Positions 46,600 to 55,654 of a stretch of DNA of 64,000 bases are shown in pieces. The DNA is from JAHFDS01 sp964593795 (GTDB taxonomy: Bacteria > Myxococcota_A > Polyangia > JAHFDS01): contig CAZQJC010000362.1 in NCBI GenBank assembly GCA_964593795.1, forward strand, positions 84,154 through 148,153, read 5' to 3'. Position 1 is the first letter of the stretch. Every line of letters starts with the position of its first letter. The notes beneath the pieces are model-generated. The model worked only from the letters and a program-made list of their open reading frames with translations. It searched no databases and was not told where the DNA came from. The position numbers were made by a program, and so were the translations under genes.

Positions 46600-47994
46600 T
46601 CAGCCGCGTCGCCGGCGCGCCCGCGCGAGGAGGCCGAGGCCGAGCAGCAGGGCGCCCGGGGTACCACCGGGGGCGCTCGCGCAGCCGCCGTCGCTCTTCT
46701 TCATCTGCCCCGTGCCGCCGGAGCCCGCCGCTCCGCCGTTGCCGGACGACGCACCGCTCCCGGAGGAGCCGCCCCCACCCGAGGATCCGCTCCCGCCGCC
46801 CGCGCCCCCCGAGGAGCCGGCGCCGCCCGAGCCGGCGCCGCCCGAGCCCGCACCGCCCCGGCCCCCACTGCCGCTCCCACCGGCACCGCCGCCACCGGCG
46901 CCCGCACCGCCGCCGCCCGCGCCGCCGCCCCCGGCCCCGGCGCCTCCGCCCATCGAGTACGCCAGGATCCGGTCGGTGAGGTACCACGCGGGATCGCCAT
47001 CGGGAGGCGGCGTGTAGCCCGCCCGCGGGTGCAGCGGCCCGCGCGGCTGCGCGAGGAACTGCGTCAGCGAGTCCTCGATGTCGGGCACGGCGCGGTTGTT
47101 GACGAGCCACTTCTCGCCGACGCCGCTCGCGACGTTGTAGTCGTCGGCGAAGTAGTTCTCGTGCGGCCCGCCCTGGATCTCGTGGTAGCGGAGCCACGGA
47201 TTGCCCATGAGGAGCCCGCGCATGTAGCGCACGCCGACGAGCAGGTTCGGCACGTCGTCCTGCGTCCCCACGACCATGTACACGAGCTTGTCGGCGAACG
47301 TGCCGGCCTGCGCGGCCTGGTAGATGGCCTGGCTGCCGGCCTCCTGCTCGCTGCCCATGCACGTCGGCGGCGGGGCGTCGTTGGTGGAGCGGATGCACAG
47401 CGCGGCCGCCGAGGTCACCACGCCGTCCACGAAGTCCGGGTAGAGCTGCATCAGCCGGAACGAGACGTAGCCGCCCATGCTCGAGCCGCCGGCCAGGATG
47501 TGCGAGATGTTGAACTTGCTCGCGAGCTCGTTGAACAGCTCGAGCATGTCGTCCTTGGCGGCCTGTCGCGCCTGGGGCGAGGTCTCGCACTGCGGCAGGC
47601 TCGGGTTGTAGATGTCGCCGAGGAAGTTGCACTCGCCGCGCTGGGCGACGCCGATCAGGATGACGCCGTACTTGCCCGGCACGCCGCCCGGGAAGCCGTC
47701 GGTGCCGTTGAACATGCGCGGATCCGAGATCGGCCCCTCGCTCTGGAAGGCCGCGTGGAACCAGAGCAGCACCGGTGTGGGGCGCGTCGGATCGTAGTTG
47801 GGCGGGAAGTGCACGTAGAGGTAGTCGAGCGCCCCGTCGGTGCGGCTCGTGAACTCGCTGCACCACGTCTGGATGCGCTCGTACGTGGGGCGGTCGTTCA
47901 TGTAGAAGCCGTTTCGCTCCCAGCACTCGCGCGCGGCCATCGCGCTGGAGGGCAGGACAGCGAGCGACAGCAAGGCGGTCAACAGACGGCGCAT
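46600..47994 (-). CDS. Surface alpha/beta hydrolase with MYXO-CTERM sorting signal
   Basis: 464 residues; ATG 47994 has a GGAGG ribosome site. Signal peptide MRRLLTALLSLAVLPSSAMA. The hydrolase domain spans about 25-330: oxyanion region PTPVLLWFHAAFQSEG, nucleophile SHILAGGSSMGGYVSFRLMQ (G-x-S-x-G), catalytic His probably in GGPHENYFADDY. A Gly/Ser/Ala-rich linker of about 85 residues leads to KKSDGGCASAPGGTPGALLL, a hydrophobic stretch and RARRRRG, the tripartite MYXO-CTERM signal. It is probably a surface-displayed esterase of the poly(hydroxyalkanoate)/feruloyl type. Confidence 0.82.
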   Translation of the reverse strand: MRRLLTALLSLAVLPSSAMAARECWERNGFYMNDRPTYERIQTWCSEFTSRTDGALDYLYVHFPPNYDPTRPTPVLLWFHAAFQSEGPISDPRMFNGTDGFPGGVPGKYGVILIGVAQRGECNFLGDIYNPSLPQCETSPQARQAAKDDMLELFNELASKFNISHILAGGSSMGGYVSFRLMQLYPDFVDGVVTSAAALCIRSTNDAPPPTCMGSEQEAGSQAIYQAAQAGTFADKLVYMVVGTQDDVPNLLVGVRYMRGLLMGNPWLRYHEIQGGPHENYFADDYNVASGVGEKWLVNNRAVPDIEDSLTQFLAQPRGPLHPRAGYTPPPDGDPAWYLTDRILAYSMGGGAGAGGGGAGGGGAGAGGGGAGGSGSGGRGGAGSGGAGSGGAGSSGGAGGGSGSSGGGGSSGSGASSGNGGAAGSGGTGQMKKSDGGCASAPGGTPGALLLGLGLLARARRRRG

Positions 47995-48112
47995 CGGACC
48001 TCCGTCGGCGATCGTACGGACCCGGCGCCCCGCGGGCAACGGGTGCATGGCGTGACCCCCACCACGACGGGGGCGGCTTCTCGTGGCGCCCACCGCCTCC
48101 TACACTGCGCCC

Positions 48113-48850
48113 GTGGATCCCTTCGAGCCCTGGGTGGAGACGCTGTTCGAGCGGCACCTGCGCCGGCTCACCTTCCAGGAGATCAGGAAGGGCCTCGAGG
48201 CCGTGTCGCGGGTGTACGTCGAGCGGCGAGACAAGCTGGTCGAGGGGGCGGCCCTCGACGGGGCCGGCAAGCGCGCGGCCTTCGCGGTGTTCTACGGACC
48301 GCTGCACTTCCTCGTGGTGCGACACGTGGTTCGCGGCCTCGGCGCGGCAGGGGCCCCGCTGCAGCGCATCGTCGAGCTCGGCGCAGGCACCGGGGCGAGC
48401 GGCGCCGCCTGGGCCCTCGAGGCAGGAGCGACCCTGGAGGGGATCGAGCGCAGCGGCTGGGCCGTCGAGGAGTCGCGCGCCAGCCTGGCGGCCCTCGGCG
48501 TGCGCGGCCGCGTGCACCCGGGCGATCTCGTCAAGGCGCAGCTCCCGGGTGCGGGGGCGGGGATCCTGCTGGCGTACACGCTCAACGAGCTCGACGCGCC
48601 TGCCCGCGACGCGCTCCGCCCGCGCCTCCTCGAGGCCGCGCGCGGCGGGGCCCGCGTCCTCGTCGTGGAGCCGATCGCCCGCAAGCTCTTCCCGTGGTGG
48701 CCCGATTGGGCCGCCGCCTTCGAGGCCGCGGGCGGCCGGGCCGAGGAGTGGCGCTTCCGGCCGGCGCTCCCGGAGCGGCTGCGCACCCTCGACAAGGGCG
48801 CCAAGCTCGATCACCGCGAGCTGACCGCCCGCTCGCTGTACCTCGGCTGA
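48113..48850 (+). CDS. SAM-dependent methyltransferase (Rossmann, possibly Rsm22-like)
   Basis: 245 residues from GTG 48113, chosen because TACACT (48101-48106) lies exactly six bases upstream; a GTG at 48083 would add ten residues. Motif I is in LQRIVELGAGTGASGAAWAL (about 80-95), followed by GATLEGIERSGWAVEESRAS and ILLAYTLNELDAPARDALRP. The N-terminus (FEPWVETLFERHLRRLTFQE) is helical and resembles Rsm22-type ribosomal methyltransferases. Substrate unknown. Confidence 0.72.
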   Translation: MDPFEPWVETLFERHLRRLTFQEIRKGLEAVSRVYVERRDKLVEGAALDGAGKRAAFAVFYGPLHFLVVRHVVRGLGAAGAPLQRIVELGAGTGASGAAWALEAGATLEGIERSGWAVEESRASLAALGVRGRVHPGDLVKAQLPGAGAGILLAYTLNELDAPARDALRPRLLEAARGGARVLVVEPIARKLFPWWPDWAAAFEAAGGRAEEWRFRPALPERLRTLDKGAKLDHRELTARSLYLG

Positions 48851-48859
48851 CGCGGTTCC

Positions 48860-50353
48860 CTACCGCCCGAGCCGCGCGCGGACCTTGGCGACGATCGGCT
48901 TGATCTCGCGGCGCGCGTCGGCGTCGAGCGCGAGGAGCAGCACCGGGTACACGACCGCACCGCCCGCCACGCGCACGAGCAGCGTCAGGACGGGCGGCCC
49001 GAGGTCGATCCACGCGACCGCGAAGTACATCGCGACCGACGCCGCGATCGACGGCAAGAGATAGAGCCCCCAGATGCGCATGGGCAGGATCCGGTAGGCG
49101 ACGAAGCAGAGGTAGCCGCAGCTCGCGAGGATGCTCGCCACGAAGGCGTAGGCGGCGCCCTGGATGCCGAAACGCGGCACGAGGACGATCGCGAGGGCGA
49201 CGTTGGCGGCCGTCGCGAACCACACCACGTTGCGCTTGAGCCGCGTCCGTTTGGCGATGAGCACCGCGATCGCGATGGTGCTCGTCACGCCCCAGAACAG
49301 CGACGCAAAGAAGTTCAGGCGCAGGATGTTGGCCGACTCGCGGTAGGCGTCGCCGCTCATGAGCACGATGAGCGGCTCCGCGACCGCCTGGATGCCCGCC
49401 AGCATCGGCATCATCAGGCGCAGCGTCCAGCGCGCGACGGGCTCGAGCAGCTCGCGCACCTTGGCCTCGCCGCCGTCGGCCCAGCGCTGGAACACCACCG
49501 GCCCCACGGCGTACTCGAGCGGCTGCGCCGTCACCTGCAGGAGCGTGAACGCGAGCCCCGCGCCCACCTGATAGATCCCGAGGGCGCGCTCGTCGAGGAG
49601 CGCGAGGATCACGAAGCGGTCTGCGAACGCGCCGATCACCGCCGAGACCTCGTTCCAGATGAGCGGCGTGCCGAAGTGCAGCGCCTCCTTGACCATCTCC
49701 TTGCGGTAGAGCTTGCGATCGAGCGGCATCTGCTTGGTGAGGTGCACCGTCACGACGATGAGCACCAGCGCCGACGCCGCCGTCTGCCCGAGGAAGAGCG
49801 CCTCGAGGCCCCGCCTGAACAGGAAGAGGAACGCGACCGAGAGCCCGAGCGACAGGTACGTCTCGAGGGTCGTGACGCCGTTGAAGTAGAGCGTCTCCTG
49901 CCGCGCGCGGACCACTTGCAGCATCACGGCGAGCTGCGACTTGGCGAAGACGAGCGGCCCGACCAGCATGCCGAGCCACGCCAGGTGGCGGAACGGGCTC
50001 GACTCGGGCACGAGGCTCGTGGGGACGAGGAAGACGAACGCGGCCAGGAGCACCTCGAGGAGGGTCACGAGCCCGAGCGCCCACAGGAGCGAGAAGATGC
50101 GCGTCGTGACGAAGAACGCCTGCTCCTCGCCCTTCGCGCGGTGCTCGGCGTAGAGCCGCTCCGTGGCGTTCGACATGCCGCACTTGGCGAACGGCATCAC
50201 GAGCTGCACGGCGGAGTTGACCGTTCCCATCAGGCCATAGAGCGCCGGGCCGAGCAGCCGCGTGAACAGCGGGAAGGACACGAAGCTGGCGATCTGCACG
50301 AGGAACTGCCCGCCGAAGTAGTGGCCGACCTGCCTGCCGAACGAGCGTCCCAT
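48860..50353 (-). CDS. Wzx-like polysaccharide flippase (MOP superfamily)
   Basis: 497 residues with about 14 hydrophobic helices, the normal count for the family. The start MGRSFGRQVGHYFGGQFLVQ and FPLFTRLLGPALYGLMGTVN match Wzx/RfbX N-termini. It flips undecaprenyl-linked sugar units across the inner membrane. TAAGAT (minus strand 50367-50362) lies eight bases before ATG 50353. Glycosyltransferases that would make its substrate are not adjacent. Confidence 0.87.
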   Translation of the reverse strand: MGRSFGRQVGHYFGGQFLVQIASFVSFPLFTRLLGPALYGLMGTVNSAVQLVMPFAKCGMSNATERLYAEHRAKGEEQAFFVTTRIFSLLWALGLVTLLEVLLAAFVFLVPTSLVPESSPFRHLAWLGMLVGPLVFAKSQLAVMLQVVRARQETLYFNGVTTLETYLSLGLSVAFLFLFRRGLEALFLGQTAASALVLIVVTVHLTKQMPLDRKLYRKEMVKEALHFGTPLIWNEVSAVIGAFADRFVILALLDERALGIYQVGAGLAFTLLQVTAQPLEYAVGPVVFQRWADGGEAKVRELLEPVARWTLRLMMPMLAGIQAVAEPLIVLMSGDAYRESANILRLNFFASLFWGVTSTIAIAVLIAKRTRLKRNVVWFATAANVALAIVLVPRFGIQGAAYAFVASILASCGYLCFVAYRILPMRIWGLYLLPSIAASVAMYFAVAWIDLGPPVLTLLVRVAGGAVVYPVLLLALDADARREIKPIVAKVRARLGR

Positions 50354-50435
50354 CCGCCGGCATCTTACTTGACCCCCGCGCGCACCACGTGAAGGCGCCG
50401 TGAGGATCGGCCGGCCTTGCTGTCATGATGCGCGG

Positions 50436-51938
50436 ATGCGTCTCGTCCTCATCGCCGCCGGGCTCGCGTGGATCGCGCCGGCGTGCTCGAAGCCCTCGAA
50501 GCCCTCCGCCGATGGCGCCGCGATCCTCGCGGTCGCCGCGCCGCCCGCCGCGCCCGTGGATCCGCGCTTCCCGCTCCTCGAGCTGCCGACGCGCATGGTC
50601 GACGCGAGCGCCTTCCCGAAGGCGCCGCCGCCATACGCCGCGGCCAAGGGGCGTCGCGAGGTCCACGTCAAGGTCGGCCAGAAGGGGCCCGGCACGGCCG
50701 ACAAGCCCTCGGGCGATCTGCGCGCCGCGGTCGAGAAGGCGCGCAAGGGCGACGTCATCTGGGTGCACGCCGGCACCTACAAGGTGGGCGCCTCCGACGA
50801 CGAGTTCGCGCTCCGCCTCGCGCACCCCGGCGTGACGCTCGCGGCCGCACCCGGCGAGAGCCCCGTCCTCGAGCCGCGCGGCGAGGCCGGCTACGGCATC
50901 TCGCTCGAGGCCGACGACCTCGTGGTGGATGGGTTCACCTTGCGCGGATTCCGCCAGGCGTCGGTCTACTTCGGCAAGCGCGAGGGCACGGTCAGAAACG
51001 TCGTCCTCGCGCGCGCGCGCATCTCCGGCGGCATCGACGGGATCCGCTCGATCCCGCGCGAGGGCGGTGACGCGGCGGCGCCCGTCGTGCGGGGCCTGCT
51101 CGTGTTCGACGCCACCATCGAGGGCGCGCAGATCGGCTTCAACTGCGGCGAGGGGCCGTGCAACGACGTGCGCCTCGAGCGCGTGCAGGTTCGCGGCGCG
51201 CGCAGGGCCGGCGAGAAGGGCGAGGGCTCGGGGGAGGACGCGATCGCGTTCGAGCGCGGCGACAACGTGGCCATCGTCGGCGCGGAGGTGCAGAAGGTCG
51301 GCGCCGACGGCATCGACGTCAAGGCGACGCGCGTCGCGATCATCGCGAGCGCCGTGCGCGGCGTGGGCCGGAACGGCATCAAGCTCTGGCACGGCGGCGA
51401 CGTCGTGAACTGCCTCGTGCACGGCACGGGCGCCGACGCGGCGATCGTCTTCGACGGCGGCGGCGACTACCGCATCCTGCACACCACGGTCGCGCACCAC
51501 GCGGTCGGCTTCGACTCCTACGCGCTCACCGCCGGCTACGACCACGCCGACGACAAGGGCGCGCTGCGCATCGTGAGCTCGATCTTCGCTGACAATGCGG
51601 GGCCGGTATGGGTCTCGCGCGGCCTCGCGCTCGAGGTCGTCGACTCGTCGTTCTCCGGGTCGCGCAACAAGCTCGAGATCGTGCGCGGCACCGAGCCGGA
51701 GGTCACCGTGGGCCCTGGCGGGGGCAAGCCCGACGCCCTCGGCAAGTCCGCCCGCGGCGTCCGCATCGGCGAGCCGCCGCGCTTCGTGGACCCGAAGGCC
51801 GGTAACTACCACCTCGCCCCGCAGAGCCCGGCGCGCGACCTCGGCAAGCCCGACGAGCCGTACCCCGCCACCGACCTCGACGGCCGCCCGCGCGTTCAGG
51901 GCGCCGGCGCCGATCTCGGCTGCTACGAAGGGCCGTGA
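50436..51938 (+). CDS. Beta-helix lipoprotein (paralogue 2)
   Basis: 500 residues. MRLVLIAAGLAWIAPACSKP is a lipoprotein signal (APAC). A Pro/Ala-rich linker precedes a right-handed beta-helix sharing long identical blocks with the gene at 43376: GFNCGEGPCNDVRLERVQVR, GEDAIAFERGDNVAIVGAEV, GRNGIKLWHGGDVVNCLVHG. The C-terminus adds NYHLAPQSPARDLG and DLDGRPRVQGAGADLGCYEG, typical of choice-of-anchor/polymorphic beta-helix proteins. CATGAT lies six bases upstream of ATG 50436. Confidence 0.78.
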   Translation: MRLVLIAAGLAWIAPACSKPSKPSADGAAILAVAAPPAAPVDPRFPLLELPTRMVDASAFPKAPPPYAAAKGRREVHVKVGQKGPGTADKPSGDLRAAVEKARKGDVIWVHAGTYKVGASDDEFALRLAHPGVTLAAAPGESPVLEPRGEAGYGISLEADDLVVDGFTLRGFRQASVYFGKREGTVRNVVLARARISGGIDGIRSIPREGGDAAAPVVRGLLVFDATIEGAQIGFNCGEGPCNDVRLERVQVRGARRAGEKGEGSGEDAIAFERGDNVAIVGAEVQKVGADGIDVKATRVAIIASAVRGVGRNGIKLWHGGDVVNCLVHGTGADAAIVFDGGGDYRILHTTVAHHAVGFDSYALTAGYDHADDKGALRIVSSIFADNAGPVWVSRGLALEVVDSSFSGSRNKLEIVRGTEPEVTVGPGGGKPDALGKSARGVRIGEPPRFVDPKAGNYHLAPQSPARDLGKPDEPYPATDLDGRPRVQGAGADLGCYEGP

Positions 51939-51969
51939 GGACTCACGGCCGGTAGAGCGCGCCGTCTGA

Positions 51970-54900
51970 TCAGCCCGGGATCGCGTCGCAGGTGCAGGTC
52001 GACATGTTGCAGAACTCGCCCGTCTGGCACTTGTTGTCGCAGTTCGTCGGGCACTGGCACGAGCACGTCGAGGTGTCGCACTTGTTCAGGCCCGTGCAGG
52101 CGCCGCCGCAGTCGGACGGGCAGGTGCAGGCACAGCTCGTCGTGTCGCACCGCTTGTTGCCGGTGCAGGCGCCGCCGCAGTCCGGCGCGCACTGGCAGGA
52201 GCACGAGGTGGTGTCGCAGAGCTGCTGCGCGCCGCAGGTGCCGTTGCAGCCGGGCAGGCAGCGGCACTCGCACGTGCCGAGGTTGCACACGCGGTTGTCC
52301 CCGCAGCCGCCCATCTGGCCGCAGTCCGACGGGCAGATGCAGCGCCCCGTCATGGGGTCGTTGACGAGCGGCGGCTGGCACGCCGGCGGCGGCGGCAGCC
52401 ACACGCGGTAGCTGATCGTCACGAGATCGTTCACCGCGATGCGAGGCGCGCCGCGGAAGAAGACCGAGTTCGCCACGGGGTCGTAGTCGAAGCCGCTGGT
52501 CCGGCTCCGCGGCACGACGCAGGTGGTCGCCGGCCCGCCCGGGCAATCCATGATCGGCGACGCGCGCGAGATCGACACCTTGAGCGTCGCGCTGATGGGC
52601 CGCTGCGAGAGGCGCGCCTCGCTGGTCGCGCCCGCGACCGCGGCGACCATGTCGTTCAGGAACTGCTGCGGCGCCGGCGAGCACACGCCGGTCGAGGACC
52701 CGCCGAGCGCGTTGATGACGTCGAGGTAGCCGATGCCCGCCTCGTTCTCGTCGGGCGGATTCCCCGTCGAGCAGGTGCACGGCGTGGGCGTCACGGGGTT
52801 CAGGATGCCGAACGCCAGCGCCGACTTCTGCCGGAGCTGCGCGATGTACGGATCGATGATGGCCTGCTGGCACGCGCGCCAGGAGGCGAGGTCGCTGCCG
52901 AAGTTGGTGCCCTGGGTCGGCGACATGCTCGTCGGCGCGTTGCAGCGCGTGTTGCTCGCCGGGGGGCCGTTGCCCGCGCACCCTGTGGTGGGGAACACGC
53001 AGCCGGTCGGGAACGCCCCCGGAGGCGCGTTCGGCACGTCTCCCGGGAAGCCGTCCTCGAACTCCTGCGGATGCTCGTCCGACACGTAGAGCACGACCGG
53101 CTTCGACCCCGTGCGGAACGAGGACGCGTTGACGTTGAGCGCGTCGTACACGGCCGTGAGGCCGTATTCCCGGTAGTCTTGGTCGCCCACGTTCGCCATC
53201 ATCTGGATGAGCTGCGTGCGGCTCGCGTCGCACCCGGCGGCGTCGGCCGGCGTGCAGGCCAGGAAGCCCGGGGCGAGCAGGGAACCCGCCGTGACGCCGG
53301 TGGGGAGCGGCAGGTTGCAGTGGCTGCGCTCGCTCGTGATGACGGCGATCCGGAAGTCGATCTGCGCCTCGCGGAGCGCGTTGAAGATGAGGCCCGAGTT
53401 CGTGCTGATGATGTTGCGGTCGTTGTCGGTGGAGGTCGAGACGTCCGACATGACGAGGAAGTCCGCCATCGGCAGGTGCGTGATCTTCTTCTGCTCGCAC
53501 GTCGCATCGACCGGCGCCTTCGCTCGCGCCACGGACGTGCCGTCGCCGATGCTGCGGGCGAGCAGGAGCCCGTCCGTGCCGGAGGCGGGGGGCGTGTCGA
53601 CCACGCTCGCGCGCACGAGCGCACCGACGACGACGGTCCGCGTGGCCGAGCGGACGATGGTCGAGAAGCGCACCACCCATACCGTGTCGCTGGGCCCGCC
53701 CGCCGCGGGCAGCCCCGCCAGCGAGCCGCCCGTCAGCGCGCGCAGCATCGCGTTGCGCGCGCTCGGCGCATCCGTCGCCGCGGCGAACGTCATCTGGAAG
53801 GACGTCTCGAACATGGAGGGGAAGCCGTCGAGCGACGTCACGTTGCGACCCGGGTTGCGCACGCCCGAGCCTGCCGCCACGATGCCCTGCGTCGTGCTCA
53901 TCTTCGCGGAGAGCGCGCCCGACACCGCCGGCGGGTCCATGCTCGCGCCCGGCGTGGGCATGCTGACCACGAAGCCCGCGACGCCGTCCGCGGTCGAGTC
54001 GAACACCCCCGCGCGCGTGTCGGCCGCCATCGGCTGCACGGCCACGTACTGGAACTGCGGCAGGAGCGCGACGCGGTAGTCGCCCATCACGTCGTCGGTC
54101 AGCGTCACCTGCTGGAGGTTCGCCGTCGAGCACACCGCGGCTGCCCCTTCGCGCCCGGCCGGTGGCGGGTTGTTCGCGTCCGTCGGGCTCGTCCCGAGCT
54201 GCCCCTCGATGCCATCGGAGAGGCCGTCGCCGTCGCTGTCCGGGTTGAGCGGGTTCGACATCGGGATCGGCGGCATGTGCATCGGGTTGCCGTGCACCTC
54301 GTCGCCGTCCGTGATGCCGTCCATGTCGCTGTCCGGGCTGATCGGGTTCGTGCCCAGCATGTGCTCCTCGCCGTCCGACAGGCCGTCGCGGTCCGTGTCG
54401 GGGCTGAGCGGGTCCGTCTGGCTGGCCGGGATCGGCGGCATCGCAATCATGTCGCCGCGGATCTCCTGCGAGTCCGTGAGGCCGTCCATGTCCGTGTCGC
54501 GCGCGAGCGGGTTCGTGCCGAAGCCGAATTCCTCTGCGTCCGTGAGGCCGTCCATGTCCGTGTCGGCCTGCGTCGCGTTCGTCCCGAGCTGCCGCTCCGC
54601 GCCGTCGGTCAACCCGTCGGCGTCGGTGTCCCGGTCCGCCGGATCCGTCTCGCCCGGATCGAGCCGGCAGTTGTGGTTCGCGTCCTCCTCGCCGTCGGGG
54701 ATGCCGTCCGTGTCGGAGTCGCGCGACAGCGGGCTCGTCTCGCCGGGATCGCGCTGGCCGTTCTTGTTCCTGTCCTCGCAGCCGTCGGTCAGCCCATCGT
54801 CGTCGCTGTCGGCCTTGAGGGGATCCGTCTGCGTCGTCGGATCGGCGTCGAACGTCACGCCGTTCGGGCACTGGGCGCTCGGCACCGGCGTCGTCACGCC

Positions 54901-55251
54901 GATCTCGAGGCCGTCGGGCAGGCCGTCGCCGTCGGTGTCGGCGCTCGCGGCGTCGGTCTTGCCGCGCATCGGGCCGTACGTCCGCGACAGCTCGGTGCCG
55001 TCGGAGAGCCCGTCGCAGTCGGTGTCCTTGCTGAAGTTCGCCGGGTCGTTCGGGTCGACGGTGCCCATGCCGCCGCCCCCTGCGGTGCCGCCGTCGCCCG
55101 CCGTGCCGCCATCGGCGTCCCCGGCCACACCCGGGTCGCCCCCGAAGCCCGCGAACCCTCCCACCCCGGCGGCGTTCTTCTTGCTGCCGCATCCCCCCGC
55201 GGTGACGAGCAACACGGGTACCAGGAGCGCTCGGACGAGAGCTAGGCGCAT
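51970..55251 (-). CDS. Large lipoprotein: calcium-type repeats, vWA-like domain, Cys-rich tail
   Basis: 1093 residues. Lipobox GGC at residue 21 (VLLVTAGGCGSKK). Residues about 75-345 hold ten or more thrombospondin-type-3 units of the DTDGDGLPDGLE kind, which bind calcium. A von Willebrand-A-like domain (about 595-720) has FLVMSDVSTSTDNDRN and KPVVLYVSDEHPQ. The tail (about 970-1093) has five repeats of about 23 residues with six Cys each, such as CAPDCGGACTGNKRCDTTSC. The layout resembles myxobacterial adventurous-gliding-type surface proteins. ATG 55251 lies six bases after TACGAT. Confidence 0.82.
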   Translation of the reverse strand: MRLALVRALLVPVLLVTAGGCGSKKNAAGVGGFAGFGGDPGVAGDADGGTAGDGGTAGGGGMGTVDPNDPANFSKDTDCDGLSDGTELSRTYGPMRGKTDAASADTDGDGLPDGLEIGVTTPVPSAQCPNGVTFDADPTTQTDPLKADSDDDGLTDGCEDRNKNGQRDPGETSPLSRDSDTDGIPDGEEDANHNCRLDPGETDPADRDTDADGLTDGAERQLGTNATQADTDMDGLTDAEEFGFGTNPLARDTDMDGLTDSQEIRGDMIAMPPIPASQTDPLSPDTDRDGLSDGEEHMLGTNPISPDSDMDGITDGDEVHGNPMHMPPIPMSNPLNPDSDGDGLSDGIEGQLGTSPTDANNPPPAGREGAAAVCSTANLQQVTLTDDVMGDYRVALLPQFQYVAVQPMAADTRAGVFDSTADGVAGFVVSMPTPGASMDPPAVSGALSAKMSTTQGIVAAGSGVRNPGRNVTSLDGFPSMFETSFQMTFAAATDAPSARNAMLRALTGGSLAGLPAAGGPSDTVWVVRFSTIVRSATRTVVVGALVRASVVDTPPASGTDGLLLARSIGDGTSVARAKAPVDATCEQKKITHLPMADFLVMSDVSTSTDNDRNIISTNSGLIFNALREAQIDFRIAVITSERSHCNLPLPTGVTAGSLLAPGFLACTPADAAGCDASRTQLIQMMANVGDQDYREYGLTAVYDALNVNASSFRTGSKPVVLYVSDEHPQEFEDGFPGDVPNAPPGAFPTGCVFPTTGCAGNGPPASNTRCNAPTSMSPTQGTNFGSDLASWRACQQAIIDPYIAQLRQKSALAFGILNPVTPTPCTCSTGNPPDENEAGIGYLDVINALGGSSTGVCSPAPQQFLNDMVAAVAGATSEARLSQRPISATLKVSISRASPIMDCPGGPATTCVVPRSRTSGFDYDPVANSVFFRGAPRIAVNDLVTISYRVWLPPPPACQPPLVNDPMTGRCICPSDCGQMGGCGDNRVCNLGTCECRCLPGCNGTCGAQQLCDTTSCSCQCAPDCGGACTGNKRCDTTSCACTCPSDCGGACTGLNKCDTSTCSCQCPTNCDNKCQTGEFCNMSTCTCDAIPG

Positions 55252-55349
55252 GGGTTCATCGTATCCCAGAATACGCGCCCTCGAACAGCATCCAACGGCC
55301 CAATGTTCAGCGCGCCCGGGCTCTGCGATCCCCCTCACAGATGCCGGCT

Positions 55350-55388
55350 GCGAGCGAAGCGAGCGTGGTGTCGCGGCAGGCCGTGCCG
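55350..55388 (+). repeat. 39-bp dispersed repeat, second copy
   Basis: GCGAGCGAAGCGAGCGTGGT then GTCGCGGCAGGCCGTGCCG; two mismatches to 45155-45193. Confidence 0.65.
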
Positions 55389-55422
55389 CACGTTGGCGTT
55401 GCGCCTCTCCGTCTTCGAGGCG

Positions 55423-55481
55423 AGCGCAGCGAGCCACAAGGGCGTAGCGACGCGCAGCGAAGCCAAGACGGAGGGAGGGGG
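55423..55481 (+). repeat. Dispersed intergenic repeat, copy C
   Basis: GCGAGCGCAGCGAGCCACAA then GGGCGTAGCGACGCGCAGCG and AAGCCAAGACGGAGGGAGGG. Same order of blocks as copies at 27074-27127 (opposite strand) and 44994-45045. Confidence 0.6.
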
Positions 55482-55654
55482 GCCCAGATGGGTCGCGCCG
55501 AAGGCGCGCAGCTCGGCACTTGCCCATCCGGGGGGGGCGGCGCGCCCGCTGCGCAGACCTCCAGGCAAGGAGACTGCGACGGCACCGACGTGCGCATGGC
55601 ACGAAGCAGTAGGGGGTCGGCGGTGGCCGTCTTCCGAGGCGGCCACACGCGAAG

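Larger units (their letters stand above)
55252..55654. other. Gene-free gap with dispersed repeats
   Basis: No gene is supported. Contains the second 39-bp repeat (55350-55388) and copy C of the longer dispersed repeat (55423-55481). A minus-strand TACGAT at 55263-55258 is the predicted promoter of the large lipoprotein gene. The open frames through here are repeat translations. Confidence 0.6.

Noticed and set aside
46577..47017. Plus-strand Pro-rich protein
   Set aside because: It is the reverse reading of the Gly/Ser/Ala linker of the MYXO-CTERM hydrolase.
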